From Cryphonectria parasitica EP155 (Eukaryota > Ascomycota > Sordariomycetes > Diaporthales > Cryphonectriaceae): a stretch of 64,000 bases of DNA. Under the pieces are notes generated by a model. It searched no databases and was not told the origin of the DNA. It saw nothing but the letters and a program-made list of their open reading frames with translations. A program made the position numbers and the translations under genes. The stretch spans positions 434,001-498,000 of the forward strand of contig NW_024468912.1 of assembly GCF_011745365.1 (NCBI RefSeq). The letters run 5' to 3'. Position 1 is the stretch's first letter, and each line of letters begins with the position of its first letter. This document shows, one piece after another, positions 1 through 11,516 of this stretch.

Positions 1-1330
1 TGTCATTTAGACACTGGCCATCCCGGCCATCCAGCGTTTTGGAAGCGCACAATTGAGACAACGGTGAGTTATGGCGGTCTCCTCCCCGCCAATAAACGCG
101 ATGATTCAGAGAAAGCTAATTAGTGTGCTCAAAGAGTAATTCCGGATGTGCTTCGCGGCAAGTCTCGAATAGCTTTGGCCATTACTGAACCCGATGCCGG
201 CTCTGATGTTGCAGGCCTACAGACGGAAGCCAGGCTCACAGCAGATGGCCAGCACTTCATCATCAATGGACAGAAAAAGGTAACATTATTCCAATGATAG
301 AGTCATACGATATTTCGGTACAAGACTCAATATCGAGGCTGACTCTGCGATACAGTGGATATCATCTGGGACATACGCCGACTACTTCCTCACGCTGGTG
401 AAAGAGTCAGATGGAAATTTCACTCTTCTGGTGGTCCCACGGCAGGAAGGCCTGACCACGAGACATATCACCGTTTCTGGCTCGACGACAGCCGGAACAG
501 CCTTTGTTGACTTTGACGACGTCAAGGTCCCGGTTGGAATGGTTGTGGGGGAGCGGGGCAAAGGCTTTAAATATGTGGTTTCTAACTTCAACCATGAGCG
601 GCTGTTCATCAGCATGCAGGCGCTTCGCTGTTCAAGGGTCTGCCTCGAGGACTCCATCCAGTCAGTCGGATTCGTCACATGATAGTGTGCTCATCTACTA
701 ATTCAAGAATTAGGTACGCCCTGTCGAGGCAGACGTTTGGGAAAGTATTGGTAGAACACGGTAAGTGCTTCAAGAATAGCGGCATAATCACCACCTCATG
801 CTGATCCTTGTTTTAGCTGTCATCCGATACAAGTTTGCGAACATGAGTAGAGAGGTTGAGGCGCTTCAGTCATGGCTAGAAGTGAGTTTTACTATCCATG
901 GTCCTGCTCTGTCTCTGTCTCTCTTCCTCATGGTTCTTTATACTCTTGTCTATGGCCCCAATCTGCATGATGACGACATTCAGGTGTCGAAACTCGTTTG
1001 ACTGATTACATTTGACAGAGCCTGATTTACCAACTCCATTCCTTGTCTCCTGCCGAGGCCGAATTTCTTCTGGCCGGCACGACAGCACAGATCAAGGCCC
1101 ACGCCGGCATAGTCTTGCAGCACGTGGCAGGCGATGCCATTCAGATCATGGGCGGGATTGGTTTGACGAGGGGCGGGCGTGGAGAACGAGTAGAGAGGAT
1201 TTGGCGCGACGTTAAAGCTCTCACAGTCCCTGGTGGTAGCGAAGAGATCATGTTGGACCTTGCAGTACGACGAGCCGTCAAGGCGCATACAGAGCTTGAG
1301 AGGCTCAGCGTCTCGAAAGAGCGTCTCTGA
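1..1330 (+). CDS. Acyl-CoA dehydrogenase, 5' end outside the window
   Basis: Flavoenzyme of the acyl-CoA dehydrogenase family, which makes an alpha-beta double bond in acyl-CoA during fatty-acid or branched-chain acid breakdown. Exons read as 1-62, about 148-280, 356-660, 714-760, 817-881 and 1019-1330, joined by short GT-AG introns whose phases agree. The first complete exon carries the family signature [15 protein letters not shown], the middle one the beta-domain with FDDVKVP, and the C-terminal helical domain reads [11 protein letters not shown] and later [25 protein letters not shown] cut into parts, with the usual GG(S)EEIM near the end. The N-terminal part of the gene lies upstream of base 1, so length and targeting cannot be judged. 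The family assignment is firm; the acyl substrate cannot be told from sequence. Confidence 0.9.
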
Positions 1331-1690
1331 GATTCATACTAGGCTCTCTCGGGGGTGTATGATCTATTCTGCATAGAACGGCAAGGGGTGTCCAAGAAGA
1401 TTCGATGCCGTGATACATTTCTACTTGTGTGTATAGACATGCTGTGACGCTCTCAGAAGCTTCCGTTACGCCAATCGTATGCATTTATTTTCTTGGGGGA
1501 ATTCCCAAAGTCATGATGAATGGATCTTATGTGTCATTTTAACTCTCAAAATCTATTTACCGAGAAAAAGGGCGTTGAGGTCTATATAAACTCCCAGATA
1601 ATATGTACAAGCCAAGCCGGTGCCAATCATGCGACTTTGGGGGGGGGGGGGGAGGAGGCTTCCAACAATTTTAACACTTCTGATCTTTGG
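1331..1690. other. Intergenic, convergent 3' ends
   Basis: The space between the 3' ends of two convergent genes. No coding signal is seen. It holds a run of 14 G at 1639-1652. Confidence 0.6.
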
Positions 1691-2692
1691 TTAATTCCAA
1701 GTCACCGTCCTCACCCTTTGCGACAGGTTGTCAACCACAGAGTACACAATCTTGACAGTCGCACCCGTCGCGTCGTAGTTTGTCATGGCGAACGGCGCAT
1801 AGGTGCCTCCCCGGGAGGGATCCGTAAACAACAGAGTACCATTGCTGAAGGGCCCCTGAGGCAGGTCTGAGACATACGCATAAATACCAGAATAACCAAG
1901 GCCCTCAGAGAGCCAGACATATTTCTCGAGGAAATTGCTGTAGAAGATGGACCCGCCGAGAACGTCCATGATGCCGACAGCCTCAGACTCATCCGCCACA
2001 AAGTCGTCGCCGTTCCAGTACGTGTAGGACGATAGGTCAGAGGCGTCGTCCACATTGAAGGGGACACGAGCCAGGTACATGACGTTATTCTGGTTGGCAT
2101 AGATGTACATGTACCCATCGAGGGCGGTGAGGGAGCCCCCGTTTCCGTACGTGGCGTGGTTGGCGTCTGCGGTCCAAAAGTCGACGGCATCGTTGATGCG
2201 AGTGCACACAGGCGTGTCCTCTGACACGTCGAATATGACGGGGGAGCTGCCCTGGTTCAACTCCTCGCCGGTGGTGGTATCGTGCGTGATGTTGAGGAAG
2301 AAGCCGATGCCGTGGGTATCGTTGACTCCCCACACATTGGTGACCCACCCAAGCTGGTCGTCGGTGTTGCACAGATTGACTGCCTCAGGCGGGTCAGTGA
2401 CCACGGCGGCCACGGTCGTCGCGTCGGCGAACGAGTTGGTCCCGATGAAGGTGCAGTTGGTCGTCTCGTCCGCGTTGCATAGGCTTGTGTCGAAGTTCAT
2501 GACGAACACCCTCGACCCAACCGTGCCCAACCAGCCTGCATCGCGCTCGTACTGCTGGCCCGAGGGCGCATTATCAGAAGTGACATTGACGGGGCCGGAG
2601 ATGGTGCCTGCAACGGGTGCTGCTGGGGCGACGGCCGTCTCTGCGGCGGCGAGCCCAAAGAGAGCCGATACTATCGCGTGGACACGAGACAT
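1691..2692 (-). CDS. Secreted DUF4185-like beta-propeller protein
   Basis: Single-exon gene of 333 residues from the ATG at 2692. An in-frame ATG at 2740 adds 16 residues, but the inner start puts the hydrophobic segment HAIVSALFGLAAAETAVA directly at the N terminus as a signal peptide, so I prefer it. The mature part has no internal membrane segment, several N-glycosylation sequons (NVTS, NCTF, NDTH, NITH, NGTL) and repeated blade-like blocks ending in aromatic or acidic motifs such as GYMYIYANQNNVMYLARVPF and YTYWNGDDF. These resemble the DUF4185/GH43-like propeller families, where some members act on sugars. That fold assignment is from memory of motif style, not a search; enzymatic activity is not established. 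Confidence 0.75.
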   Translation of the reverse strand: MSRVHAIVSALFGLAAAETAVAPAAPVAGTISGPVNVTSDNAPSGQQYERDAGWLGTVGSRVFVMNFDTSLCNADETTNCTFIGTNSFADATTVAAVVTDPPEAVNLCNTDDQLGWVTNVWGVNDTHGIGFFLNITHDTTTGEELNQGSSPVIFDVSEDTPVCTRINDAVDFWTADANHATYGNGGSLTALDGYMYIYANQNNVMYLARVPFNVDDASDLSSYTYWNGDDFVADESEAVGIMDVLGGSIFYSNFLEKYVWLSEGLGYSGIYAYVSDLPQGPFSNGTLLFTDPSRGGTYAPFAMTNYDATGATVKIVYSVVDNLSQRVRTVTWN

Positions 2693-4161
2693 TGCGAGGT
2701 TGTGAGGTTGTTGTTGTAGTAGGGAATGGCGATGTTTCATTTCATCTCATAATTCGCTGTGGACATTCCATTGTTAAAGTATTTCTCTTAATCATGCTCT
2801 CCTGGTGGATTGCGTAAGTACCCTGTTACGTGCATGGTCTCGCAAGCAGAAGAGTAATGCGTTTATTATTAGCCTCGCCACGGCCTGTGGGTGGCCGAGC
2901 ACCAATCAGGGTCTCCTCAGCCTTGTCAATAGTCAAGGGGGAAGTCGAGGTTTGTTGTTCGTTGGTGATCCTCTTCTCCCTCGCCTCGCCATCCTTCCAC
3001 TCCTTAGCGCACCCCCTTACATCAAACTGCGTTGCAGCCCCTGGAGATAGGAACACCGATTTTATGAACTTGTGGAAATAACTGTGCATTTTCAAGACTT
3101 TGTGGGGATTGTGTCTGTCTTTCAGCTTCTATCTCGATAGGAAATGAGTATCGGCTTTGTATGTAGCCGGGATTTTGTCGCGTGTGCACTTCGGCAAATC
3201 CTTGGATGATGACATACAATAAGAGGTGGATTCTAAAATCACAAAATGGAAAAGGAAGGGCAGAAATTGGACACAGAACACTACACGCTCGAAGACTGAG
3301 GCCATTTGAGAACAAGGGTTTTAGAATAAAGCAGATGAAACAAAAATCAATCAGACGACCGAAGTTTTATTCATAAGAGTTCTGTTAGACTCTATAGCGT
3401 AGCACAAGAATGAACTTTGTAACTCGTCTCCAAACAGATGTAACTGACTAGACGGCACGGAACCAAATGGAAAAGTGTGGGTTTCAAAGATTAGAGAAAT
3501 GATGAGACAGAGTAATAAGAATCAACCAACCAACAACATGTTGGTTGGTAAGAATCCTGACCGCCGCCCAGCCGGGGGGGGGGGGCAGAGAAGCTTGGAC
3601 TTGTCAATCCTTTGGTATCGATTCCAATCTTGCCGTTCAGCTCTGCCCATCTCATCAAAATGTTGGCGGCAACTCCGGCGGTCGAGAGTCCGCTCTTCCC
3701 TTGTCTTGTGGTTTAGCGACGGCGCAGAGTGAATGAATGTCGGAGGGTTTTACTTTGCCAGAGATCTCAAATGGCTGAAGTTGATTTTCTCTTTCTGGTG
3801 AGGGACCCTTCTCAGCTGACGCGGCCCCCGACTGCAACCAATGCTTTAGGAGTTGAACTTGGAGGGCCAACTTGCGGGAACATGCCAAACTATAAAATAG
3901 AAAAAAATCGAAAAAAATTGCTTGCTCTGTTTACTCGAATGCATTAGGAATCAAGTATTCAAAACTGCTTAACAAATTACGCATATCCCATCCGACACCA
4001 CAACCAATGTCTCATGGTCCAGCCGATCCAGCGACAGCTTGCTCCCAACAGGTGCCGCCCCCCATTTCTCATCCGCCAACAACACCCTCTCTGTCCATTC
4101 GATGCTTCTTGTCCGTGTATCTCTCAGTAAGCAGCTCCCTCCTCATCCGCCGCCCCTCATC
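2693..4161. other. Intergenic, about 1.5 kb
   Basis: No gene that I can support. Contains a perfect inverted repeat (3525-3549), a 12-G run at 3574-3585 and AT-rich stretches near 3890-3930. The part next to 2692 is presumably the promoter of the secreted propeller gene. Confidence 0.5.
3525..3549. repeat. Perfect inverted repeat, 10-bp arms
   Basis: Arms ACCAACCAAC (3525-3534) and GTTGGTTGGT (3540-3549) are perfect reverse complements separated by 5 bp. It could form a hairpin in DNA or RNA, or be a protein-binding palindrome. No flanking gene makes its role obvious. Confidence 0.7.
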
Positions 4162-4842
4162 CTACTTGGTGCTCCCCTCATCCGACAACTGGTTGCCGCC
4201 CTCCTTGGCCCACGCCTCCCACATCTCAACGAGCTCATACTTGAAGGGTCTCTCTTCCTCCTCATCCTCGAATGACGTTGGCGAGGGCTCACTGATGACA
4301 TCAGGGCCGGGGTTAGGGGATGACACATTGAAGTCAAAGGGGAGCATGTGAGTGTCACTATGGCACTCCTCAGGAAACCATCGGCCTGGGTGGCCGCGGC
4401 AGCAGGACAAAAGACTGTCACAGAAGTCGCAGCAGTTTTGAGTGTTGCCAGGCATGGACCACTTGGACCACTTTTCCTGGCATACCTCCATGCATCGCTG
4501 AGAGTGCGTGGGTTCTCTGTTAGTAATTGACTGTAAACTGTTGATTCGTACTATTGGAGGTAGGTGGTGGAATCAAGAGGTGAGAAGGGGTTCCCGTACG
4601 TCGAATACGATGGGGCCTATTGGCTCTGGCGCCCAGTCCTGGGAAGGGATATCGGATTCATCGGCGGTCCACACGCATTGGGAGAGTCGGGTGCAGTACT
4701 CAGAATCTGCTCTTTTGATGTTGTTGTTCGGGACACCCGTTGGTACGGCAGTGTTCCTGGTGACGGTGGTGAAATCATTCTTGGCCCCAGCAAGGGATCC
4801 AAGCATAGCCATGATGGCAAAGGCAGTCGTGAGGTTATACAT
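4162..4842 (-). CDS. Small secreted cysteine-rich protein (192 aa)
   Basis: Two exons: 4600-4842 and 4162-4497, with a 102-nt GT-AG intron (donor GTACGG, acceptor CTCTCAG) in phase 0. The ATG at 4842 gives MYNLTTAFAIMAMLGSLAGA, a clear signal peptide. The mature protein is about 170 residues with clustered cysteines: YCTRLSQCVW in exon 1 and CMEVCQEK, NCCDFCDSLLSCC and EEC in exon 2. The C terminus is acidic (FEDEEEERPFKYELVEMW). No domain is recognised. The profile (secreted, small, Cys-rich, own TATA box) fits extracellular or effector-like fungal proteins, but that is only a size-and-composition inference. Confidence 0.75.
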
Positions 4843-5370
4843 CTTGGTATCATAAGATGAGCAAGGTGAACAGCAAAATCTTTGAGGGGTTGAACTCAAT
4901 AGGAAACCAACATCGATGTAAGGGGAAATGTGTGCATTTTATAGGTGATGTGCCAGCGGTAGACGCCGGATTGTGCAACTTAGACGAGACTAGGAGGCCA
5001 CTAGGCACTACCATTTCGCATCGCTTCGAAGCCTGGCCAGCTCTATGATACATGTGTGACGACGCTGTGATGGTGCTCTATATCACCTCCGAGTCATCTT
5101 TACTATGCGTGCGAAAGAAAATTAGTATCTTTTGGATCGTCTTGTGCAGTTGATTCGTGGTCACGGCCTCTGGCACGAGGGGTACCGCGTAAAAATTTCG
5201 AACGACCGGTGTTTCTTTTTGGCATGGCATTCTGATTGGTGTACAGGACCACGTCTGTAGATCTGCTCGCTAATTAACATTACCTGACCCTTAAGAGTAC
5301 AAGCCATCGATCAGGCCTAGAAGGAGTCCCCTGCTTGGACGATTCGACCCGACTCCATCAACTCTCCCTC
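4843..5370. other. Intergenic, promoter of the secreted-protein gene
   Basis: Lies between the minus-strand secreted-protein start and the 3' end of the Mn-SOD gene. Apart from the TATA element no feature is seen. Confidence 0.5.
4936..4943 (-). promoter_or_regulatory. TATA box of the 192-aa secreted protein gene
   Basis: On the minus strand the sequence reads TATAAAAT, with its 3' edge 93 bases upstream of the ATG at 4842, a normal distance for a fungal TATA element. Confidence 0.5.
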
Positions 5371-6339
5371 TTATGCTTGGAACCGCTTGGCAACATTCTT
5401 CCAGTTGATGACGTTCCAGATAGCGCTAAAGTACTCGGCCTTTCGGTTCTGGTACTGCAGGTAGTATGCGTGCTCCCAGGCGTCGATACCCATCAGGGGA
5501 ATCAGGCTGCCGGATACAGGGTCTTGGTTGGCACGGGTGACCAGGGACAGAGTGCCGCTTTCCTTGTCCTTCGCCAGCCATGCCCATCCGCTGCCCTGGA
5601 TGCCGGCAAGCGCGGCGTTTGTCTGCTTCTGGAATGTGGAGAAGGAGCCGAAGTCACGGTCGATAGCTTTCTACGCGTGTGCAAAAGAGAGAAAAGCAGT
5701 CAGCGATCGTGCGTGTCCACAGTGATGGGGCTATGAGGGTTCTTCTCCCTATGGCGTAGATAAATTATACCTTCAGCTCTCCCTCGGGCTCGCCGCCGCC
5801 ATCCTTGTTCGCAGGTGCCAGGTTCTCCCAGAACAGGCTGTGGTTCAGGTGGCCACCGCCATGGAAATTGAGGAGGGGGGCAACGGCGGCGGCCTTGGTG
5901 AAGTCGCCCTTGGCCTCTGCGTCGCCGATGGTCTCGATTGCGCTGTTGAGGCCGTTCACGTAGGTTTGATGATGCTTGGAATGGTGGAGCTCCATGATCT
6001 GGCCCGAGATGTGAGGTTCGAGGGCGCCGTAGTCATCTGCATAGGAGGTGTTATGTCAGTCACCGGATGCTCGTTGTTACTACTGCCGTGAGAGGACGAG
6101 TGGAGGGTGGGTTGGGTGGTCTCAGGTGCTGGCTCAGCTCTGGCACGAGCCAAGCCAGACGACCACGTCATGGTGGTAGGGACTAGTCAACATCATCACC
6201 TACAGGAGAGGTCTGGTAGAGTAGCCTTGCCACGGACGAACTGAGTGCTGGCCATGGCCAAGCCCACGGTAGGCCTCGAAGCTCCCGCGCGGAGAGCTCC
6301 GCGCAGGGCTGGAGCAGATCGCAGTAGAGTAGACGACAT
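5371..6339 (-). CDS. sod2: Mitochondrial manganese superoxide dismutase
   Basis: Converts superoxide to oxygen and hydrogen peroxide in the mitochondrial matrix. Three exons: 6204-6339, 5771-6036 and 5371-5670, giving 233 residues, with phases that match. The start at 6339 yields [20 protein letters not shown], an Arg/Ser/Ala-rich, acid-free presequence typical of matrix import; a second ATG at 6255 would remove it and give a cytosolic-length form. The mature protein begins near [16 protein letters not shown]. The four metal ligands are all present: His63 (ELHHSKHH), His111 ([11 protein letters not shown]), Asp197 and His201 ([11 protein letters not shown]). The GGGH motif and the length match Mn-type rather than copper/zinc enzymes. 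It is divergently arranged with psf3 across about 540 bp. Confidence 0.95.
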
Positions 6340-6875
6340 CCTGACGAGCTTTATTCTTTGGGAAGATTATAACTCAGGTCAATTGATAGAGTTTGAGGTA
6401 AACTCGAGGGGGCTTGAGGATATGAACTTGGAGGAGACGAAGAGGAGACAAGTTGATTAGCAACGGTGGTATCAACATATTCGGATAACCGGGAGCAGTT
6501 TAAAGCTCCCCCCCTCCCAAAACACCTCCCATAGGTGCTCACATCCCCACCCGGATGTGCTGGGGGAGACTGTCAGGGCTTGTGTCATGGCAACGTCATA
6601 ACCCCCCTTGCCCGATAGACCTTACCCACGGCCCACTAGCCAATGGCAAGCCGCACAAGTTACAGGGGACCCCACTGCTGTATTCCAATTCGCGTCTCCA
6701 GCAGTTTCCAAGTCGCGTCCGAGAGGAAGTTTGCCAGGACGGAACTCTGTTTACCTTGAGTTTGCCCACCATCAAAACATGCTTCAAGTACGGAGCCGGC
6801 CCTCTTGACTTCCAGGCCCAAATTTCCTTGATCGGCTGCCTGTATTGCCATTTTTTCTACTTGACGACGTCAAAA
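6340..6875. other. Bidirectional promoter between sod2 and psf3
   Basis: About 540 bp between two divergent starts. It has a C-rich tract near 6507-6515 and two short pyrimidine-rich stretches. No separate gene is seen. Confidence 0.5.
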
Positions 6876-7587
6876 ATGTCATATTACGACATTGACGCAA
6901 TCCTCACGGATGCTGAGGTGTGTAAATGAATTGTTTCCTTTCACATCGCGCCTCCTCCTCCATCTCCCAAAGCATTTCTGCAAACTCGCCTTTCTAGCTC
7001 TGTGAGCCTCTCTAATATTTCCTCCCCACCTTCAGAAGATTCCATGTGAATTCAATGTCTCCGTGCTCAACCTCGGCCACCTCAATAACAACCCAGGCGA
7101 GGACCTCAAGGCGGGCACGAAGCTGTCCCTCCCTCTCTGGCTCGGGGAAATGCTCGCCCTCGCTAGTACCTCCGCCAGCGGCAGCACCAACGACGACGAC
7201 ACGAAGTCCTTCGTAAACCTTTCCCTTCCTGACGCCCTCTCCAGCGAGTGTATACAAGCCCTCAAAGCCGATCCCCGCGCCGTGCAGCTTCGCCAGCGGA
7301 GTATCAACTTCTACGGGCTGGCTACGCGCCTGATGGATCTTTTCGAGGAGAGAGAGCTCGACAGCGTGCTGAGGAAGACGTTCGTCACTCGCGCTGCAGA
7401 GATTGCCCTTCATGCGAGGAAGATGGGCGACCCTGCTGGGAAGGAGGGTGCCAGTAATATCGGCATAGCAGCGGCACAAGACGAGTTCACCCGGGGTCTA
7501 GATCAGTGGGAGAGGGACCTGTTCACCAAGGCACATACCGGATTGAAAGGTGGCAAGGAATGGATGCACAATGTCAAGAAGCACTGA
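6876..7587 (+). CDS. psf3: GINS complex subunit Psf3
   Basis: Subunit of the GINS tetramer, part of the CMG (Cdc45-MCM-GINS) replicative helicase in the nucleus. Exon 1 is 6876-6917 and exon 2 is 7036-7587; the 118-nt intron falls after residue 14, giving 197 residues. The N terminus reads MSYYDIDAILTDAE then KIPCEFNV, followed by NPGEDLKAGTKLSLPLWLGE, the conserved Psf3 B-domain signature. The C-terminal part is helical, with LATRLMDLFEERELDSVL. The length matches fungal Psf3. Nothing odd. A single-copy essential housekeeping gene, useful for phylogenetic placement of this genome. Confidence 0.93.
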
Positions 7588-8600
7588 ACCGCCCAAGGGC
7601 GAAAGGCAATCCCCAACCTCCACGTCCGATCATCTTATGATTTTGATGCTTATTCCCGGTTGGATCTACGCTGGGCACCTACTCCAGCTGCTCCGCTTTT
7701 CAGGATGAATCGGACGCTGGTCTCTTGAGAAAGCTCAAAGCAGGCTGGATCGAGCAACAGCCTGCAGCGACCTAGTCCTCCTCACTACCGAGAGTATCGA
7801 CTGATATCCTCGGCTGTCGGCCACCTCGAGTCATCAACACTCCTGTCAGCTCACAGTGCCTCCTCACTGCGGCAGGGTGGAGAGGATACTTTCTCACGCT
7901 CACATTCGGGTCAATAGTACCGAGTTACGTCAAGGTTCGGTTTGCCGTCGCACAATTCTGCTTGACAATGGTCCCAAATATCAACCAGCTTCATCTCGAT
8001 CCATGGCCTCTTCAGAGTTGAGAGGTTGCTCTCTGTTCAGAACTACCTACAATGGAACGACCGGCATCACTCAGGACGGTGGCACAGACCGTCGCCGGCT
8101 TCACCTCTTTTGGGCATCCCGTTTTTTGGCTTTCAACTCCCTGCTTCGAATGCTGATCGCTTTCACTTGGTTGACCCCGGAGATGGGTACCAAGGCTCTA
8201 GACTGGCACTTACAGGGTGATCTGCTGCACGCGACGTCGCCCACCCTGGTCCTGGGTGAGGGGAACCATCTGCTTCCCCACGGGGTAGCACGACCTGCAT
8301 TACTAGTGCCGTCGGTAAAGCTACTGGACTCACGATATGTTCGATGTCCTGACTGCAGTCTCTATGCTCTTCTGGTTCCTATGGATATCATGCGGGGGTA
8401 GCGGAGGGGACGATCACGTATAAATTCCCTGGCACACCCTCTCTAGTGAACCCAAGTCTCTCGATCATGGTCTCGGTGTCGCTTTACTACATACTGTCGG
8501 CAAGGTTGATTCATTTCGTTCAGAGTCTGACGACGCTGACGACTGCAACATCTGAGCGCTGCGTTTCCTAGCCGACAAACTTGGATTGGTCTCTTTCGCC
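7588..8600. other. Intergenic, about 1 kb
   Basis: Between psf3 and the sugar transporter. Open frames here lack an ATG-led coding pattern or recognisable motifs. The 3' half is presumably the transporter promoter. Confidence 0.5.
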
Positions 8601-10259
8601 ATGGGCAGACGCTACCTTGGCGGTTCAGGCGAACGCCTAACTGTGTGGATATCTCTTGCAGCATCCACAGTTCTGATATTCTACGGCTATGACCAAGGCG
8701 TGTTTGGCAATGTGCTCGTCTCGGAAGACTTCCTGCGAACAATGGGATACCCCAGCACAACAGCCCAGGGAACCATGACTTCTGTCTACAACCTGGGCTG
8801 TTTCGCAGGCGCACTGTCCACGCTGTATACCGGTGATAAGCTGGGCCGGCCGCGGGTGCTCATGCTCGGCAGCTTGATCATCGCGATTGCTGCCATCATC
8901 CAGGCTTCCTCGTTCAGTGCGGCGCAGATGTACGTCGGTCGAGTCGTCGCCGGCCTGGGCACGGGAATGAATACGGCCACTGCCGGTGTGTGGCAATCGG
9001 AGACATCCAAAATGCGAAGCCGGGGCAAGTTGATTATCATTCAGATGGCGAATTGTATCACAGGATTCGCCATCTCGAATTGGTTGACGCTTGGATTTTC
9101 GTTTGCGCCTGGTAGTGTTTCATGGCGGTTCCCGCTTGCCTTCCAGATGTGTACGTCGTTCACATGCCCCCTCTTCGACTTGTGCATCCTCTTCTTATGT
9201 AGCGGACAACTCTCCTGACATCAGCTCTCTACTGCAGTCTTCTCTGGTCTGGTCTGGCTCATGTGTCCCTATCTACCAGACTCACCTCGTCTCCTGATTC
9301 GCAAGGGCCGCTACGAAGAGGCAACCGAGGTCCTCGCCGCCCTCGAAGGCCACGGTGCGACGCCCTCCTCCGCGTCTGTCCGCACACAGTTTTCCATCAT
9401 CAAGGACATCCTTGACCGCGAGCACGCCGTCGACTATACTTGGTGGCAACTCCTCACGGGCCAAGGACCCCCAGGCGCTCTGCGTCGCATGCTTCTCGGC
9501 GCGTGGATGCAGGCAATGAACCAGGTCTCGGGCATCAATGTGACATCGTACTACATGACATATGTCTTCATCAACGCACTTGGCTTCAGTGAACTCCGCG
9601 CGCGCATTCTTGCCGCTGCGGGGTCGATGGACTATCTGTTCTTCTCGTTCATGGCATACTTTGTCATTGAGCGGTATGGTCGGCGACGGGTGATGATGGT
9701 CTCCGCCACCGCGTGCTCGATGTGCTGGACCATCATCGCCATCGCCGTCGGCCTGCCCGAGACGGGGAAAGGCGACAGTGTCAAGCTGGGGATCGTGGCC
9801 GTGTCTTTCTTCTTTGTCTTCTTCGCCTCCTTCGCCATGGGCGTCCTCGGCGTCCCCTGGCTGTACCCCACCGAGATCAACGCCCTCGCCTTCCGGGCCA
9901 AGGGGTCATCGTTAGCGATGGCCACCAACTGGATCTGCAACTACATGGTTGCTGAGGTCACACCGATCGGCATCGCCAATCTTGGGTTCAGGTTCTGGAT
10001 CATCTGGGCGGTCATCTGTGCGGCGTTCGTTCCCACCACGTACCTCTTCTACCCAGAGACGGCAAACCGCTCGCTTGAAGATATCGATCGATTCTTCGAG
10101 GACAACAGGGGTGCCCTTGTATTCCGGAATAAATTGGCGACGCAGCTCCAGCGGCCTGCGGTCTACGAGGAAGCAGATCAGAAGATTGCGGCGGCGAATG
10201 AGAAGAGCGAGGCGAGTGTGGAGCAGGTCGAGGAGTCGACGGCAGCCACGGTAGAATGA
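8601..10259 (+). CDS. MFS sugar transporter
   Basis: Plasma-membrane hexose/oligosaccharide-type permease of the sugar porter family (major facilitator superfamily). Exons 8601-9150 and 9238-10259 (donor GTACGT) give 523 residues with 12 predicted membrane segments. Family motifs are visible in order: YGYDQGVFG in TM1, GDKLGRPRVL in the loop after TM2, GRVVAGLGTGMNTAT, LPDSPRLLIRKGR before the central loop, QVSGINVTSYY in TM7, ERYGRRRVMM after TM8, VPWLYPTEI and the C-terminal PETANRSLEDID. The LGRPR form replaces the commoner GRR. The tail is acidic and Ala/Glu-rich. The first in-frame ATG is used. The sugar carried, and whether transport is coupled to protons, cannot be told. Confidence 0.92.
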
Positions 10260-11516
10260 CGCGCGGTTTGTGATATGAGCACCCCGCGTGTCTGATATCA
10301 TAATTTGTCACGCTTGAAGTTCTAGATGACTCTCAGAGCCTGTGAGTGAGGAGGGAGGGCAATAAACTAAATTAGTACTCTGAACTTACGCATTCGCCCT
10401 TCAAACAGGTGTCGTAGTCCTACAGCTGCCATCAATTTGATGCTGAGGCTCATATATCTAGCTTCTCGCCGTTCCTGCATAGAATCTAGTCAATTGTTCC
10501 ATCGCTGAACGAGGCAACCCCTCAGCCGTGCGCAGGTCCTAGGAGAGCACTGCAACATTCCCCCCTACTTTGCATCTTCAGTCTGCCTTGCTTGTGAGTT
10601 GCTAGTCATTTTGTGGATGGATGTATATGCCGAAGTGTATAGTCCCTTTATTTGCTTTTGACAATGGCAGTCTACATAAAGGCGTCAGCCGAGAACTGGT
10701 GTTTTGCCTCGCCAACATGCACGTCGTTCCGTAGGTTACGATAGGACTAATTTTCAAAGCTACAGAAGCTCGGAAGATTTTGATCCATCCAGTCGCAGGT
10801 GTTTCCTAGTCTGGAATTGAGTAGCACGGCTTGATTCTTTCGTGGCCGGCGTGTGCCGTCTGTGGGCATCTGAAGGTGAGACAGACGGAGAATCCTGCTT
10901 GCCATGTAATCAATGGGTGGAAACATCATGGAGCGGAACTGTGATTTATTCGTTGTAGACGTCGGCTCCATACTGGTTTTTTTTCTTCTTCTTAGTAACT
11001 CGATGCATCATACGTTCTATGCTTCACAGATACGAGAATTGGATTGCGGAACGTAGTGATGGTTGCATAGAGTACGTAAGCCCAGCACACTCGGTTCATG
11101 TTTTGCAGCTTATTACATACTAGATACTTGACTTATGATGTGGGTATAGTCATCAGAAATCGCGAGGGTGGCACCGTAGAGTGTTGGTATGGAAAATTAC
11201 TTTCTTCGGTCCATGTGGAGTAGCAATTGGCTAGGCTGGCAAGGTCAACTCTCGTCAACTACTATTTATCTAAGGAGTTCTTAACAATGAATATGCACAT
11301 GCTTTCGGTACGCAGTCGTGAAACCTCACTACGGAGGGCTGGTCCCACGTAAGTCATGCATCACGTTATTGGCAGCGTCCAAAGACAATGTACGACAATT
11401 CCAGCCTGTCATTTGATTGCTATATACAAGATAAGCAATAATTTATACCCAGGGGGCAGCGATTTTGTTTCTCCGCCCCGCCGTCAGAAAGTAAAATATT
11501 ACGTTTACTGTTTTGT
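10260..11516. other. Intergenic, about 1.3 kb
   Basis: Convergent interval between the sugar transporter and a minus-strand secreted-protein gene. A 74-codon minus-strand frame at 10747-10971 has no recognisable motif and I do not call it. Otherwise nothing is seen. Confidence 0.5.

Noticed and set aside
2103..2705. 200-codon plus-strand frame opposite the DUF4185-like gene
   Set aside because: Mirror of the real gene; the opposite strand has the signal peptide and sequons.
7856..8401. 181-codon plus-strand open frame between psf3 and the sugar transporter
   Set aside because: It begins at a GTG, not ATG, and shows no motif, signal peptide or biased composition.
10747..10971. 74-codon minus-strand frame in the 10.3-11.5 kb gap
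   Set aside because: No signal peptide, no motif, no supporting intron structure.
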